The translations under genes were made by a program, and so were the position numbers. A DNA stretch of 37,613 nucleotides, taken from a virus. This document shows positions 1 through 8,622 of the stretch, in pieces; position 1 is the first letter of the stretch, and each line of letters starts with the position of its first letter. The DNA lies in IMG/VR virus record IMGVR_UViG_3300010151_000046, positions 1 to 37,613 of that record; one strand, 5' to 3'. The notes beneath the pieces are model-generated. The model ran no database searches. It was not told the origin of the DNA and saw only the letters and a program-made list of their open reading frames with translations.

Positions 1-927
1 AATGGCTAATACTTTCTCCAATAAATAGTCATCAGTTTCCAAAACAGACGCGTCTTTCTTTCTCTTCTTAAACTCTGCTTTCGACATCTCGCCAACATCG
101 TCGTAACCTGAGACATCTATTTGGTAGACATCGATGCCGAACCTCTTAAATAGGTTTGTTATTCTGTCTGTCTTCTTCTTCGCATCAGGATCGAGAGCTA
201 AATAAATTTCTTTTTTCATCGCGACGATCTTTTGGAAGAGCTTCGTGTTCTTGCGGAGGGTTGAACCGAGAAGAGGAATAGCATTTCCTGCCTTAATAGC
301 ATCAAAAACTCCCTCCACGAGAATAACATCTTCCTCCCAATCCACATAAAGGTCATTAAAGACGATATTACGGCTCGTAGGGGGGTTCTTATACTTGGGC
401 CATGCTCTACCATAGGAACGAGCTATAAAGTAGCTTACGAACCCGTCAGGGGCAAAGGACGGGATGATTACTCTACCCTCGTATTCGCCTGCTGAAGCAT
501 AACCTATCTTCCATTTGAGGATGTCTGGCTTGCCGATGCCCCTTTCTCGCAGGTATTGTCGGGCATTTAGTGCCGCAGTGTCCCGTTTTTTGCTTGTGAG
601 GGAGCAAAATGACTTGGGAAGATCAACTTTTGGGGCAATTTCTTCCTCTTTTTCGGCGAAAAGTGAGTCAAAATCACTCGTTTCAACCCGATTTTCGTAC
701 TTTGACCAAGCTAATTTGTCGTCTTGAGAGCCGAATCTGCGCACCAGAAAGCCTATATTGCGTCCACTTTTGTCGCAAATCCAGCATTTCCAGTAGTTTT
801 TGTCGATGTTGACGCTTAACTTGAGCTTGTCGTGGCTACAGAACGGGCAATGGAATAAGTACTCGTTTCCTGACTTGTAGCTGCGCCCAAGAGCATTACG
901 AACTATCTTTAGCTTCTCGCTCTTCAT
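1..927 (-). CDS. DNA primase, zinc-finger plus Toprim type (3' end outside window)
   Basis: Translating from the ATG at 927 gives an open frame of 309 codons with no stop to the left edge, so the protein is truncated by the window. It starts with a zinc-binding motif, C27-P-F-C30 and C48-W-I-C51, typical of DnaG/gp61-type primases. A Toprim fold follows: the glutamate motif ILVEGVFDA (E205) and the acidic motif LALDPDA (D246, D248), which bind the metal for RNA primer synthesis. The domain order zinc ribbon, linker, Toprim is that of phage replication primases that make primers for the lagging strand. The start is supported by AGGGGG five to six bases upstream and by a strong sigma70-type promoter at 946-974. 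It follows the resolvase by 38 bases. A helicase domain could lie in the missing part; that cannot be seen. Identification as a primase is firm; the exact subfamily is not. Confidence 0.9.
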   Translation of the reverse strand, partial: MKSEKLKIVRNALGRSYKSGNEYLFHCPFCSHDKLKLSVNIDKNYWKCWICDKSGRNIGFLVRRFGSQDDKLAWSKYENRVETSDFDSLFAEKEEEIAPKVDLPKSFCSLTSKKRDTAALNARQYLRERGIGKPDILKWKIGYASAGEYEGRVIIPSFAPDGFVSYFIARSYGRAWPKYKNPPTSRNIVFNDLYVDWEEDVILVEGVFDAIKAGNAIPLLGSTLRKNTKLFQKIVAMKKEIYLALDPDAKKKTDRITNLFKRFGIDVYQIDVSGYDDVGEMSKAEFKKRKKDASVLETDDYLLEKVLAI

Positions 928-945
928 TTTACCCCCTGTCTATGT

Positions 946-974
946 ATTATAACACGGCAGGAGGGTTATGTCAA
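946..974 (-). promoter_or_regulatory. Sigma70-type promoter for the primase gene
   Basis: On the minus strand TTGACA (974-969) is followed by exactly 17 bases and then TATAAT (951-946), a full consensus match in both hexamers. TGT directly precedes the -10, giving an extended -10 (TGnTATAAT). The -35 covers the last two codons of the resolvase gene (TTG ACA, then TAA). Transcription would start about 12 bases before the primase ATG, leaving a short leader with the AGGGGG ribosome binding site. Confidence 0.85.
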
Positions 975-1490
975 GAGAGAGTTGTATCCTGCCTTGGCTA
1001 TGACGAGAGAATCTGCTCTGTCGAACTCGTGTGGCTTTGGATTGCCGTGCTTTGTGTATTCTATTGAGAAGTCTGCTTCGTTTGCGACGAGATATTCTAT
1101 CACGACTTTCTTGGCTTTCATTCCTTTGGGAACTTTGATGCCACAAGACTTTCTTGCGGAAGTTGCTGAAAGGTATTCGGGCTGAATGCTCCAGATCCCC
1201 CAACAGATCCAACTCACTATTCCGTTAAAGGATGCGAGAGTTGAGAGTGTCTTTGCTGATGAGAAGCCAGAGCGGAATGTCTGCAAGCTCTTCTCGATAT
1301 AGATGTGCTTGATGTCATACTTATACTCGATGTCGAGGAGATAGTCTTCTATTTTACTGGCTTTATTGAATAGAGTTGGGAAATGGTTTTTATTTCTCGT
1401 ATCTATTGCTTCACAGTGAAGGATCTCGCCGTCATTGCTGATTACTGTAACACCAGTTATACTTGTAGATATATCTAAACCGAGGATCAT
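966..1490 (-). CDS. ruvC: RuvC-like Holliday junction resolvase
   Basis: A 174-residue protein of the RuvC family (RNase H fold), close to the bacterial RuvC length. The four catalytic acids of the family can be placed: D6 in the first strand (ILGLDIS), E66 (IYIEKS) and the C-terminal pair D157 and D160 in the motif DRADSLVIAKAG. RuvC enzymes cut four-way DNA junctions; in phages this debranches recombination-dependent replication intermediates before packaging, the job of endonuclease VII (gp49) in T4. The start at 1490 is fixed by the catalytic D6, since the next Met lies far inside the fold. No Shine-Dalgarno sequence precedes it, and the -10 of a strong promoter lies only five bases upstream, so the mRNA may be leaderless. 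It sits between the virion genes and the primase, marking the switch to DNA metabolism. Confidence 0.9.
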   Translation of the reverse strand: MILGLDISTSITGVTVISNDGEILHCEAIDTRNKNHFPTLFNKASKIEDYLLDIEYKYDIKHIYIEKSLQTFRSGFSSAKTLSTLASFNGIVSWICWGIWSIQPEYLSATSARKSCGIKVPKGMKAKKVVIEYLVANEADFSIEYTKHGNPKPHEFDRADSLVIAKAGYNSLLT

Positions 1491-1495
1491 ACTAT

Positions 1496-1524
1496 ACTAT
1501 AACACGATTAAGTTTAGATGTCAA
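1496..1524 (-). promoter_or_regulatory. Sigma70-type promoter for the resolvase gene
   Basis: Minus-strand TTGACA (1524-1519), a 17-base spacer, then TATAGT (1501-1496), preceded by TGT as an extended -10. It shares CTTGACAT and CGTGTTATARTA with the primase promoter. The -35 overlaps the last codons of the preceding virion gene, whose stop is TAA at 1516-1514. The expected start point falls at or within a base or two of the resolvase ATG at 1490. Confidence 0.82.
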
Positions 1525-2710
1525 GTTTAAGCTTGAATGTATAGTCTATTTCTTCTTCTTTCTTAACTGGCGTGGCTACTGTGGCTACGCCGATTAGATT
1601 TCTGTACTCATCATAAATGCCAATTTTGCTGATATAAGTAATCTTTTTAAAACTAGCTGTTGGCTCAGTATAAGAAGCGCTCACAATATTTTTAATTGTT
1701 CGATCTCTTTCTAAATAAACATATGTACCTGTAAGCGGCAAGAAAGAAGCGCTGCTCTCATAATCAATATAAGTTGGGTTGTTAGAGTGATTAAGTTTTC
1801 CTTTCTGAGCGTGCGCCATCATTGTCAGAACAGGAACATAGTGAGTGCCAGAAAATGCCATAGAAAAACTAGCTGAGGCTCTTGTTTGTGTAGAGGCGGT
1901 TTCTCCAGACGAGCCAGTAATACCATCATTGGCGCCGACACCAAAATATAGCCACCTTCCGGAATCAACAGAATCTCCACCTGTATACTTTAATTGACGA
2001 TCATTTATTTCCCATGCACCAGTTAAGCACAAGAAGCCTTCATTATACAGCACCGTGCCGGCGACGGAGCCAGAGTTAGTGCTTCCATATGGAGCAACCT
2101 GTATAAGTTCTCCATTTCTATTTTCATCTTTAAGTTGGCCAACCAGTGTACCGGTAACATAATATCTCAGATCAACTGAGCCTTTTTTAATTGAAGAGCC
2201 ATAAAAAATAGAAGGAACTGATATTAGATTTAGCGCCTGTGAAGATTTTTCCCCCAAAGAAGAGGAGAATTTATAATGCTTGCTCATTGGCAAATAATAA
2301 TCAAAAACATTCTTTAGTGCATCAACATGTTTTCTTGTGGCACTAGCAGCGAAATATTCTCGATCAATAGATGCAGTCAGAGGATAAGTGCCAGTTACTT
2401 TCGTGCCATAATCGAACTGAGTATGAAAATGTGAAATTGATACTGTTTTAAATGATTCGACATTTGAGGTTTTTGTCAGATAAGGATATATTAATCCAGT
2501 ATCACCAGAAAGTCTATCGACATTTAGCTCGTAAAGATTAACAAATCCCGGCTTAACATTGGGAACGCTTGGAGTAAAAGATCCAGATTGAAGCGAGCGA
2601 TTCTTATAATAGACTACAGAATCATAAATGTAAAACTCGCACTCTGGATGGGTTTTTATTCTGTTATGAAATACATCATCGGTCTCAAATTTGTACAGGC
2701 AATTGGGCAT
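1514..2710 (-). CDS. Virion structural protein, shared C-terminal domain with upstream neighbour
   Basis: A 398-residue protein of unknown function, rich in Ser, Thr, Tyr and Gly, with the alternating pattern of a beta-rich virion protein. There is no signal peptide or membrane segment. Its C-terminal part is homologous to that of the preceding gene: both have NHSNNPTY or NYSSNPTY, then a strand rich in I and V, YISKIGIYDEYRNLIGVA against YITTVGLYSADKELLAVA, a KK before the end, and a final KLDI or RLDY. The similarity seems to reach about 200 residues upstream (a GLLYY/GTVLYN segment). A strong AGGGGG lies five bases before the ATG. It is the last virion gene before the DNA metabolism genes. 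It may be a tail or decoration protein; no specific role can be assigned. Confidence 0.8.
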   Translation of the reverse strand: MPNCLYKFETDDVFHNRIKTHPECEFYIYDSVVYYKNRSLQSGSFTPSVPNVKPGFVNLYELNVDRLSGDTGLIYPYLTKTSNVESFKTVSISHFHTQFDYGTKVTGTYPLTASIDREYFAASATRKHVDALKNVFDYYLPMSKHYKFSSSLGEKSSQALNLISVPSIFYGSSIKKGSVDLRYYVTGTLVGQLKDENRNGELIQVAPYGSTNSGSVAGTVLYNEGFLCLTGAWEINDRQLKYTGGDSVDSGRWLYFGVGANDGITGSSGETASTQTRASASFSMAFSGTHYVPVLTMMAHAQKGKLNHSNNPTYIDYESSASFLPLTGTYVYLERDRTIKNIVSASYTEPTASFKKITYISKIGIYDEYRNLIGVATVATPVKKEEEIDYTFKLKLDI

Positions 2711-2719
2711 GCCGGCCCC

Positions 2720-3802
2720 CTAATAATCTAAACGAACTCTTAAAGTCAGTTCATTTTGAGGAGTCTTTTTAAGAGGCTCTGAGACTTTTGCAACAGCAAG
2801 CAACTCTTTGTCTGCTGAATATAGTCCAACGGTAGTAATATATGCCAAAGGCTGATCTTTACTTACTTCCTTAACTCTTATTTTACTTCCCGTTAAATAT
2901 GTTGGGTTCGAACTATAGTTGAATTCATTATGGTTTGCACGGCAGAAATAAATTGTAGAATTTAGCTCCGTGGTGTTGTTGAATTCGACATTAATAAGGC
3001 GGGTTCGGAAGCCGTCGGCAGATGCAGAAATTGCAGTACCAGATAAAACTGTATTAATATTTCTAGTATCCGCCGAAGTCGCAGAAGATCCAAAACTAGA
3101 CCCAAAATCATTTGCAGCGGACGAGGTGAACACGGATGCTGTCAGCACTGCAACGCCTGCTTGATAATATAAAAGTCCAACACCGGATTCTTCGTTCGGC
3201 GTGACAGAGCTAGTATATAAGATACCATACTCGCCGGCGGGGGAGTTAACCTTATAGGAGCTATCTGCTCCATAATCACCAACTGTCATGGAGTTCAAGA
3301 AGCGTGAGTTACCGGCGGTGCCCCCTGTGGCGAATGACATTCTAAATGTATTCTTCTGGATCTCGTCTTTAACCAATAGGCGAGCAAATGTAATGAAAAA
3401 AGCTTCTTTAATTTTATTGCCACCCGTCAAGTCCCCGTCTTTATCAAACGGACGAATTGCGCCGGTATGATCGAAGCCAACAAGCAGTTGAGACATTTGA
3501 TTATAAATATTAATCTTTTTTGGCTGCATCTGCTGCGCTAGCGGAGAAGAGTTCGACATAGCAGAATCAGCAGGATATCCTACCGTTATATCCATAATAT
3601 GATTTGCCGACGAACTTAAATATGGATAGTCATAAATACTCTGAAACATTCCATGAGAATAGTTCTTAATATTTGTTTCATTTGTGGTGCCTTCGACATA
3701 AGTTCCGGAAACAATCGATCCAGTAATAGGTATTACTTCATGAAGTAAAGTCCTAGTCACTGCCAGATCGGCATTATTAAAAGTCTTATATGTAATTGCC
3801 AT
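2720..3802 (-). CDS. Virion structural protein, shared C-terminal domain with downstream neighbour
   Basis: A 360-residue beta-rich protein, starting MAITYKTFNN, with the ribosome binding site AGGAAAG. The last 65 residues or so carry the ending found in its downstream neighbour: NYSSNPTY, YITTVGLYSADKELLAVA, PLKKTPQNELTLRVRLDY. This ending resembles terminal domains I associate with uncharacterised structural proteins of T4-like environmental phages. The middle contains many Ser, Ala and Thr residues and no enzyme motif. Its 15-base gap to the gene before and 9-base gap to the gene after indicate one transcript. The pair probably arose by tandem duplication and may form related parts of one virion substructure. 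The function is unknown. Confidence 0.8.
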   Translation of the reverse strand: MAITYKTFNNADLAVTRTLLHEVIPITGSIVSGTYVEGTTNETNIKNYSHGMFQSIYDYPYLSSSANHIMDITVGYPADSAMSNSSPLAQQMQPKKINIYNQMSQLLVGFDHTGAIRPFDKDGDLTGGNKIKEAFFITFARLLVKDEIQKNTFRMSFATGGTAGNSRFLNSMTVGDYGADSSYKVNSPAGEYGILYTSSVTPNEESGVGLLYYQAGVAVLTASVFTSSAANDFGSSFGSSATSADTRNINTVLSGTAISASADGFRTRLINVEFNNTTELNSTIYFCRANHNEFNYSSNPTYLTGSKIRVKEVSKDQPLAYITTVGLYSADKELLAVAKVSEPLKKTPQNELTLRVRLDY

Positions 3803-3817
3803 TTTTTCTTTCCTATA

Positions 3818-4717
3818 TTATACTTTCTTTAAAAATCTTACAGGAATATCAACACTATATCCTGTTCTCTGACCAGTTACTCTAATAAAAGTGTCAATAT
3901 AACGGCACGCTACAGTTTCTGTTGTAACGGTGCCACCAAGCCTGGTAAACCAATAAGTACTTGTTTGCAAATTTGTAGACGCCTTAATCTTAAACTCACA
4001 TGTGGTTCCCCTAGAGCCTTGAATCACCTGTAGGGCGGTTACAACATCTGCATTCGTGTTCGAAGATACATAGCTTGGATTACTGGATAAAGTTACATAA
4101 TAGCTTGCTACATTGTCGTCATCAATAAAAGAAACAGATGCAGCAGAAGTTCCATCCGGAGCATAAAGACTAGCTAGCCTATTGTCCATCTGAATAATAT
4201 ATTGTGTTTCTGTCAAATCTCCGTCGATTGGAATTGTAGGAGAGATTGCACTGTTGTCAATTCCCTGATCAAGTCTAAAGGACTTTGCGTCATCGAGATT
4301 CCATCCGTTAAATATGCCAGTTACATTATTAAGGCTAGCATCTGTCACTGCTGTGTCTTCATCTACTGCGACGATAAAAACATTATCGGCAGAATATCTT
4401 TTATGATTATTTGAGTACGACTCATTCAATTTTACCACAGGCAAATACAAATGAGTAGTGTCCGCCAAAGTCATCAGCCTAGACTTCATTGAGGAAGCGT
4501 TGTTGGTAAACGCCTCCAAGACGGGCGTTTGCAGAATTTCTAAATCTTCGTATCCACTAGAGGTTACTGCGGTGTAATTGGCATAGTTAATCTCTTCGTC
4601 TCCGAAGGCGAAATGTACAATCCGAAAGGATCCGTCACCTTTTGCCATCCTCATGCGGCCTGTGTCCGTTAGAACCGCGTCTAGAATAATGTCTCCACTA
4701 TTATCTAAAAAAGCCAT
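3818..4717 (-). CDS. Virion protein with LTxxGR N-terminal domain
   Basis: A 299-residue protein. The N-terminus (about residues 9-47) reads DIILDAVLTDTGRMRMAKG, then FRIVHFAFGDEEINY. The pattern L-T-x-x-G-R, a small linker, F-x-F-x-D is shared with the 361-residue protein at 12083-13168, so the two have a common N-terminal domain. I associate this domain with uncharacterised structural proteins of large environmental myophages; no biochemical role is known to me. The rest looks beta-rich and lacks catalytic motifs. The ATG has a clear GGAG six to nine bases upstream. The 64-base gap before it is one of the largest in the window and carries two ACTATTTA motifs, so a promoter may start transcription of this gene and the two after it. 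Confidence 0.8.
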   Translation of the reverse strand: MAFLDNSGDIILDAVLTDTGRMRMAKGDGSFRIVHFAFGDEEINYANYTAVTSSGYEDLEILQTPVLEAFTNNASSMKSRLMTLADTTHLYLPVVKLNESYSNNHKRYSADNVFIVAVDEDTAVTDASLNNVTGIFNGWNLDDAKSFRLDQGIDNSAISPTIPIDGDLTETQYIIQMDNRLASLYAPDGTSAASVSFIDDDNVASYYVTLSSNPSYVSSNTNADVVTALQVIQGSRGTTCEFKIKASTNLQTSTYWFTRLGGTVTTETVACRYIDTFIRVTGQRTGYSVDIPVRFLKKV

Positions 4718-4733
4718 GTTATTCTCCTACATG

Positions 4734-4761
4734 TAAATAGTTCTTCTAATATCTAAATAGT
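4734..4761 (-). promoter_or_regulatory. Two ACTATTTA motifs, candidate late promoter or RNA signal
   Basis: Minus-strand ACTATTTA occurs at 4761-4754 and again at 4741-4734, exactly 20 bases apart, and the following bases are also similar (ATATTAGAAG and ATGTAGGAGA). The second copy ends 16 bases before the ATG at 4717. The same octamer precedes the genes at 12006 and 26513 at 18 and 21 bases, which suggests a regulatory element and not chance in AT-rich DNA. Confidence 0.5.
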
Positions 4762-4772
4762 CATCTTAAATT

Positions 4773-4780
4773 AATTTATA
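4773..4780 (-). promoter_or_regulatory. T4-late-like box TATAAATT
   Basis: The minus strand has TATAAATT just after the stop codon of the 1276-residue protein, one base from the T4 late consensus TATAAATA read by gp55. It lies 55 bases before the next start. AT-rich gaps produce such matches easily, so this is a weak call. Confidence 0.25.
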
Positions 4781-4781
4781 G

Positions 4782-7700
4782 TTAATATATGCTCTTTTTG
4801 CCACCAGTTGGGCTAGGGGCAACAGAGCCTTCTCTCTTTTCTGGCGTTCCAGGGCTAGTTGATTTGGGACGCCTTCCAGCACCAGGTACCTTAACAATTG
4901 GCCCTTCATGAACCCGCCTGATGTCTTCACAGAGATCTGGAAGAAATGGAGTTAAATCCGGTATTGATAGCCCCGGGGGAACTGAAGGTATGAGCTTCCT
5001 TTCTTCTACACAAACCTCTTGTTCAACAAACTTCGTCTTGAATCCCAAATTTAAATCAATAGCCCTTCTGGTTTTACACGAAGTTATTCTTAGCTTGAAA
5101 TTATTATTCCAAATCTTCTTATTTCGGACTCCCAGTTTAATATTTTTATGTGATTCGTATGCACTGGATGCATCCTCAAGCCCAGATTGCACCTCATTTA
5201 TCACTGATTGCAAGAAAGCCGGCTTAACCTGCACCAGTCTTTGTGCTTTTTTATCCAAATCCAGATCTAAATTTGGAGACACCTCATAAATGCTCACCAA
5301 TGGATATATGGCGCCATCGTTGTCTGCTATCTCTATCTCGTATATCGGCGACGGATTCGAAACATTGCCATGGACATCAATAGCTCTAAAAATATAATAA
5401 TATTTTTGATTAGGTTCAACATCTTCTATGAACGATACCGCATCTAGCCTCGTATCTTGATATTCTGATAGCCTAGTTGTATATACGCGTCTGGTTCCCT
5501 TAGAAAAATCTTCATATCTAAATGGCGCGCTGGTTAAACGATACACCTCAAAAAAAGAAATCGGATCGTCGAAACCAAAATTAACCAAACCGGTTTTCAT
5601 ATTTTGGGCGCCGAGGACAGACTTAAAGTAATTTTTGTCACGCTGATTAATGATAATAGGTGGAGCAGTATAGTCGCCAATACCAGCGCCAAGCAAGAAA
5701 AGAAGCTTGTTGTTGACAGCGCGATAAGGAACCACTTCAACATCTGGATAGACAGGCGGCTTATCTTTAACCCTTCCCGTCCAAGTAAAATATGGAACTT
5801 CATGGATCTTCAACGAAGGAATCGATGTTACCAAAAACAATTCCGAGCAGGGCTCGGGAGGAGGGCATTCGCATGTCGCCTCCCATTCCTTCACTACCGT
5901 ATAGTCAACAGCAACAGAAGCAGGATTAGGATCTTCCTTTGTAATTTCACCTGGAAGCCACCCTGTATATGTCGTGGACTTTGAGCCGCCGGCGGAGCCG
6001 GCGTCGGTACCGTATTTATATACATCCGGACATTCCTCTGCCGTATAGTAGGTTTCAGTTATTTCAGGCTCCAAGTAGTCGCCGGCGCCTAGCGTAAGAA
6101 GATCACTCTCACTTAATTCAGGATCATATTTAAGGTATTCAGACATTTTTGTATATATTTCACAAGCAGCTTCTTGCTCTTCTTTTGTTGCGCCCGTGTC
6201 AGCGGCAGGGGGCGAATATTCTCCAAGAATCTTAAGCCCAGGAATTCCAATGTTTTCTATTTCATAATCAAAACAATAACAGAAAATATATAATTTGTGG
6301 CCTGTTGAAACATATTCTGTATAATACGCGCCGCCGAATTCGCCCTCAAGCTTGTGCACTATTTCTTCAAATGTTTCTAGTGCGGCAATTACTACTGTAC
6401 CTTCACAATCGAATACTGTTGGAACGGCTCCTAGTAAATTTCTTATAACTTCTTCGTTGACGAAATTAATTATCGTATTATAATAATCTGTAGAAGTCGA
6501 CATATTATTAAGTAAAAGCAATGCCTGCTCATCAGACAGGGGCCCATATATATCTGATGTTATTCCAGACTTGCCCTGACAGGGGGTGGGCTCTGTCGTG
6601 ATTGGCTGTTTCGAATAAAAATATTCCGTTCCAACCGCCAACTGATAAGCATAAACAACATATGTATATCTTTTGTCATATAGAAGCTGGGTGTCAATAT
6701 ATTCTATAATATCAACATTAGATGAATTAGATATCCATATATTCTGAATTGGCTGAACTGAGACTCCATCGGCAGCGCCAGCTAAAATGGCATCGGTTAT
6801 ACCCTCCTCTAGGGCAGAAAAGCCATCAGCGCTGATTGCCGAAGTAGAGTCACTATCGGAAAGTGACTCGATTTGGATGCCTTCTTCACTGAGTGCAGCC
6901 TGTACAAGAGCGTCATTGGCCGCAACAGCCGCCGTGTCGAATTTGGCTATCCTATAAGCAATAGTCTCAGAATGTGGAGTTTTGCCCAGCATCATCTGCT
7001 CGTATGAGCGAAGATATGTGTTTGTAAGCTCATTAACTCTTCCCGAGAGAACTAAGAAATTTGCCATATATTCTAAACTGTTCTTATATTTCCCTTCTGC
7101 CAGCGACATAGCTATGCTCGGGTTATTGGGCCCGATGAAGATATGATCTCCGCCTTCTTTCGAATTAATGTTGGGCGGGCCGGGGAATGGAACTATATTT
7201 TGTGGTATTTCTGGCCAGTTCTGCGCATACAGCCACTCATATAAATCGATGGTTTTAATATCTTTTTTGCCAAAAATTGGTTTTACAGATGTGCCTGCCT
7301 TGGTTGATGTATAATATCTCTTTGCAAAGAAAAACTTTGAAATTTCTTCCAGTGGAGGGCTGTCTCCATTGTTCGTAGAATCTGTGTATGGAGCGCCGAG
7401 GATTAATCCGCCCTCGCGTTTTGCGGCGCCTTCGGAAAGTCTTCGGAGCACAACGGCATCCATTTTAGAATCTTCTATGGAATTGGCATATGCCGTTAGA
7501 TTATCTGTACCGAAAGATATTTCTGCCTCTAGAGGCAAAGATTCAGAATATATGTCTAGACTTTTAACCCAAGAAATATTCTTGATTGGGATAAGAAGAT
7601 CTTTATATCCGATATATGTTATAAGCTTGGCAAACTCACGATACCTGCACTTGCTCTGGTTCCTAAGATATAATATGAACGGAACAGATCCGTCAGGAGC

Positions 7701-8612
7701 AATATTAAGATATAAGTTTGGAACTTTAGCTTCTGGGATTTTTTCTTTTGCCAGCATATCCTCATATCCTTTGGCATAGAAATTATAATCAAATTCAACA
7801 TTCGAATGCAGGGCGGAGGTTTCTCCCTCAAAAAAATCAACTTCTTGTCCAGAAAAAGGAGTATTGATATCAAACCATGAATCCCTATATACCCTAATTT
7901 GCCCTATGTCTTCTTGTTGCGGCACTTCTGGTGCCCGAATCGGTGGTGGATCGGATGGGCCGATATCGGGCAGTGATACGGTACCAGGTGCCCGAATCGG
8001 TGGTGGATCGGATGGGCCGATATCGGGCGGTGATATGGAGAAGGAAAGGGGCTTGACAGCCGCAGGCAACTCAGGCGGCTCAGGCGGTGACAATTTTGGC
8101 TGGACATACCCTTCGCACCCATCAGCGCCAAAGATAGGATCTTCATACGAAGCAGTAGCTGCGCCGGCACTTAAAGCGTGAAGGCGCGTGTTGATGATTT
8201 TTCTTAATATTTGAGATGGATTTCCATTTGTAAAATGATTGTCGAAATCAATTTTTTTAAGATAATCTTCCCAACCACAACACTCTTCTTCCTCTGATGG
8301 TACCGGATTACCATGGATATCCAGCTGAACCGGTTCAGACGAGATCCATGAGGTTGGAAAAAGATCTGGATTTGCGACAATGCGAACAAGCTGTGTTTTT
8401 GCTGGGAGGGTTGTGGCGCCCCAATAGCGCCTTGACCAAGAAGTTATTGGGCCAAAAACCATCTTATATGGCTTAAGATCAACAGGAAACCCATATTGCA
8501 TGCCAGTATTCTTACTCTGGATCCAAAACCTTCCCATAACATTACGAATATTATCCAGTGTTAACGAAAAGCTGCAATGATGGACATAAATATATTTTTT
8601 TGTTAGACTCAT
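4782..8612 (-). CDS. Large virion protein with FN3-like segment and Pro-rich repeats
   Basis: A 1276-residue protein. Residues about 193-228 hold two copies of a 19-residue proline-rich unit (DIGPSDPPPIRAPG), a likely stiff linker. Residues about 1017-1107 look like a fibronectin type III fold: a segment ending FEVYRLT, then FIEDVEPNQKYYYIFRAID followed by HGNVSNPSPIYEIEI. Such domains are common in surface-exposed phage tail and baseplate proteins. Near the C-terminus KIWNNNFKLRITSCKTRRAI is followed by a long Pro/Lys-rich tail. Cysteine clusters occur (EEEECCGWEDY, CECPPPEPC). No transmembrane helix or catalytic motif is evident. The start at 8612 has only a weak binding site, ATGGG, but lies 10 bases after the previous stop, which suggests coupled translation. 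It is probably a tail-fibre-network or baseplate-peripheral component; the exact role is unknown. Confidence 0.8.
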   Translation of the reverse strand: MSLTKKYIYVHHCSFSLTLDNIRNVMGRFWIQSKNTGMQYGFPVDLKPYKMVFGPITSWSRRYWGATTLPAKTQLVRIVANPDLFPTSWISSEPVQLDIHGNPVPSEEEECCGWEDYLKKIDFDNHFTNGNPSQILRKIINTRLHALSAGAATASYEDPIFGADGCEGYVQPKLSPPEPPELPAAVKPLSFSISPPDIGPSDPPPIRAPGTVSLPDIGPSDPPPIRAPEVPQQEDIGQIRVYRDSWFDINTPFSGQEVDFFEGETSALHSNVEFDYNFYAKGYEDMLAKEKIPEAKVPNLYLNIAPDGSVPFILYLRNQSKCRYREFAKLITYIGYKDLLIPIKNISWVKSLDIYSESLPLEAEISFGTDNLTAYANSIEDSKMDAVVLRRLSEGAAKREGGLILGAPYTDSTNNGDSPPLEEISKFFFAKRYYTSTKAGTSVKPIFGKKDIKTIDLYEWLYAQNWPEIPQNIVPFPGPPNINSKEGGDHIFIGPNNPSIAMSLAEGKYKNSLEYMANFLVLSGRVNELTNTYLRSYEQMMLGKTPHSETIAYRIAKFDTAAVAANDALVQAALSEEGIQIESLSDSDSTSAISADGFSALEEGITDAILAGAADGVSVQPIQNIWISNSSNVDIIEYIDTQLLYDKRYTYVVYAYQLAVGTEYFYSKQPITTEPTPCQGKSGITSDIYGPLSDEQALLLLNNMSTSTDYYNTIINFVNEEVIRNLLGAVPTVFDCEGTVVIAALETFEEIVHKLEGEFGGAYYTEYVSTGHKLYIFCYCFDYEIENIGIPGLKILGEYSPPAADTGATKEEQEAACEIYTKMSEYLKYDPELSESDLLTLGAGDYLEPEITETYYTAEECPDVYKYGTDAGSAGGSKSTTYTGWLPGEITKEDPNPASVAVDYTVVKEWEATCECPPPEPCSELFLVTSIPSLKIHEVPYFTWTGRVKDKPPVYPDVEVVPYRAVNNKLLFLLGAGIGDYTAPPIIINQRDKNYFKSVLGAQNMKTGLVNFGFDDPISFFEVYRLTSAPFRYEDFSKGTRRVYTTRLSEYQDTRLDAVSFIEDVEPNQKYYYIFRAIDVHGNVSNPSPIYEIEIADNDGAIYPLVSIYEVSPNLDLDLDKKAQRLVQVKPAFLQSVINEVQSGLEDASSAYESHKNIKLGVRNKKIWNNNFKLRITSCKTRRAIDLNLGFKTKFVEQEVCVEERKLIPSVPPGLSIPDLTPFLPDLCEDIRRVHEGPIVKVPGAGRRPKSTSPGTPEKREGSVAPSPTGGKKSIY
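7930..8035. repeat. 57-base tandem repeat inside a virion gene
   Basis: Two adjacent units start at 7930 and 7987 and are almost identical over about 50 bases: the first 43 match exactly, then there are scattered changes. The period of 57 keeps the frame and encodes PDIGPSDPPPIRAPG twice in the 1276-residue protein. The near identity points to a recent duplication or ongoing length change. Confidence 0.9.
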
Positions 8613-8622
8613 ATTAAACCCA

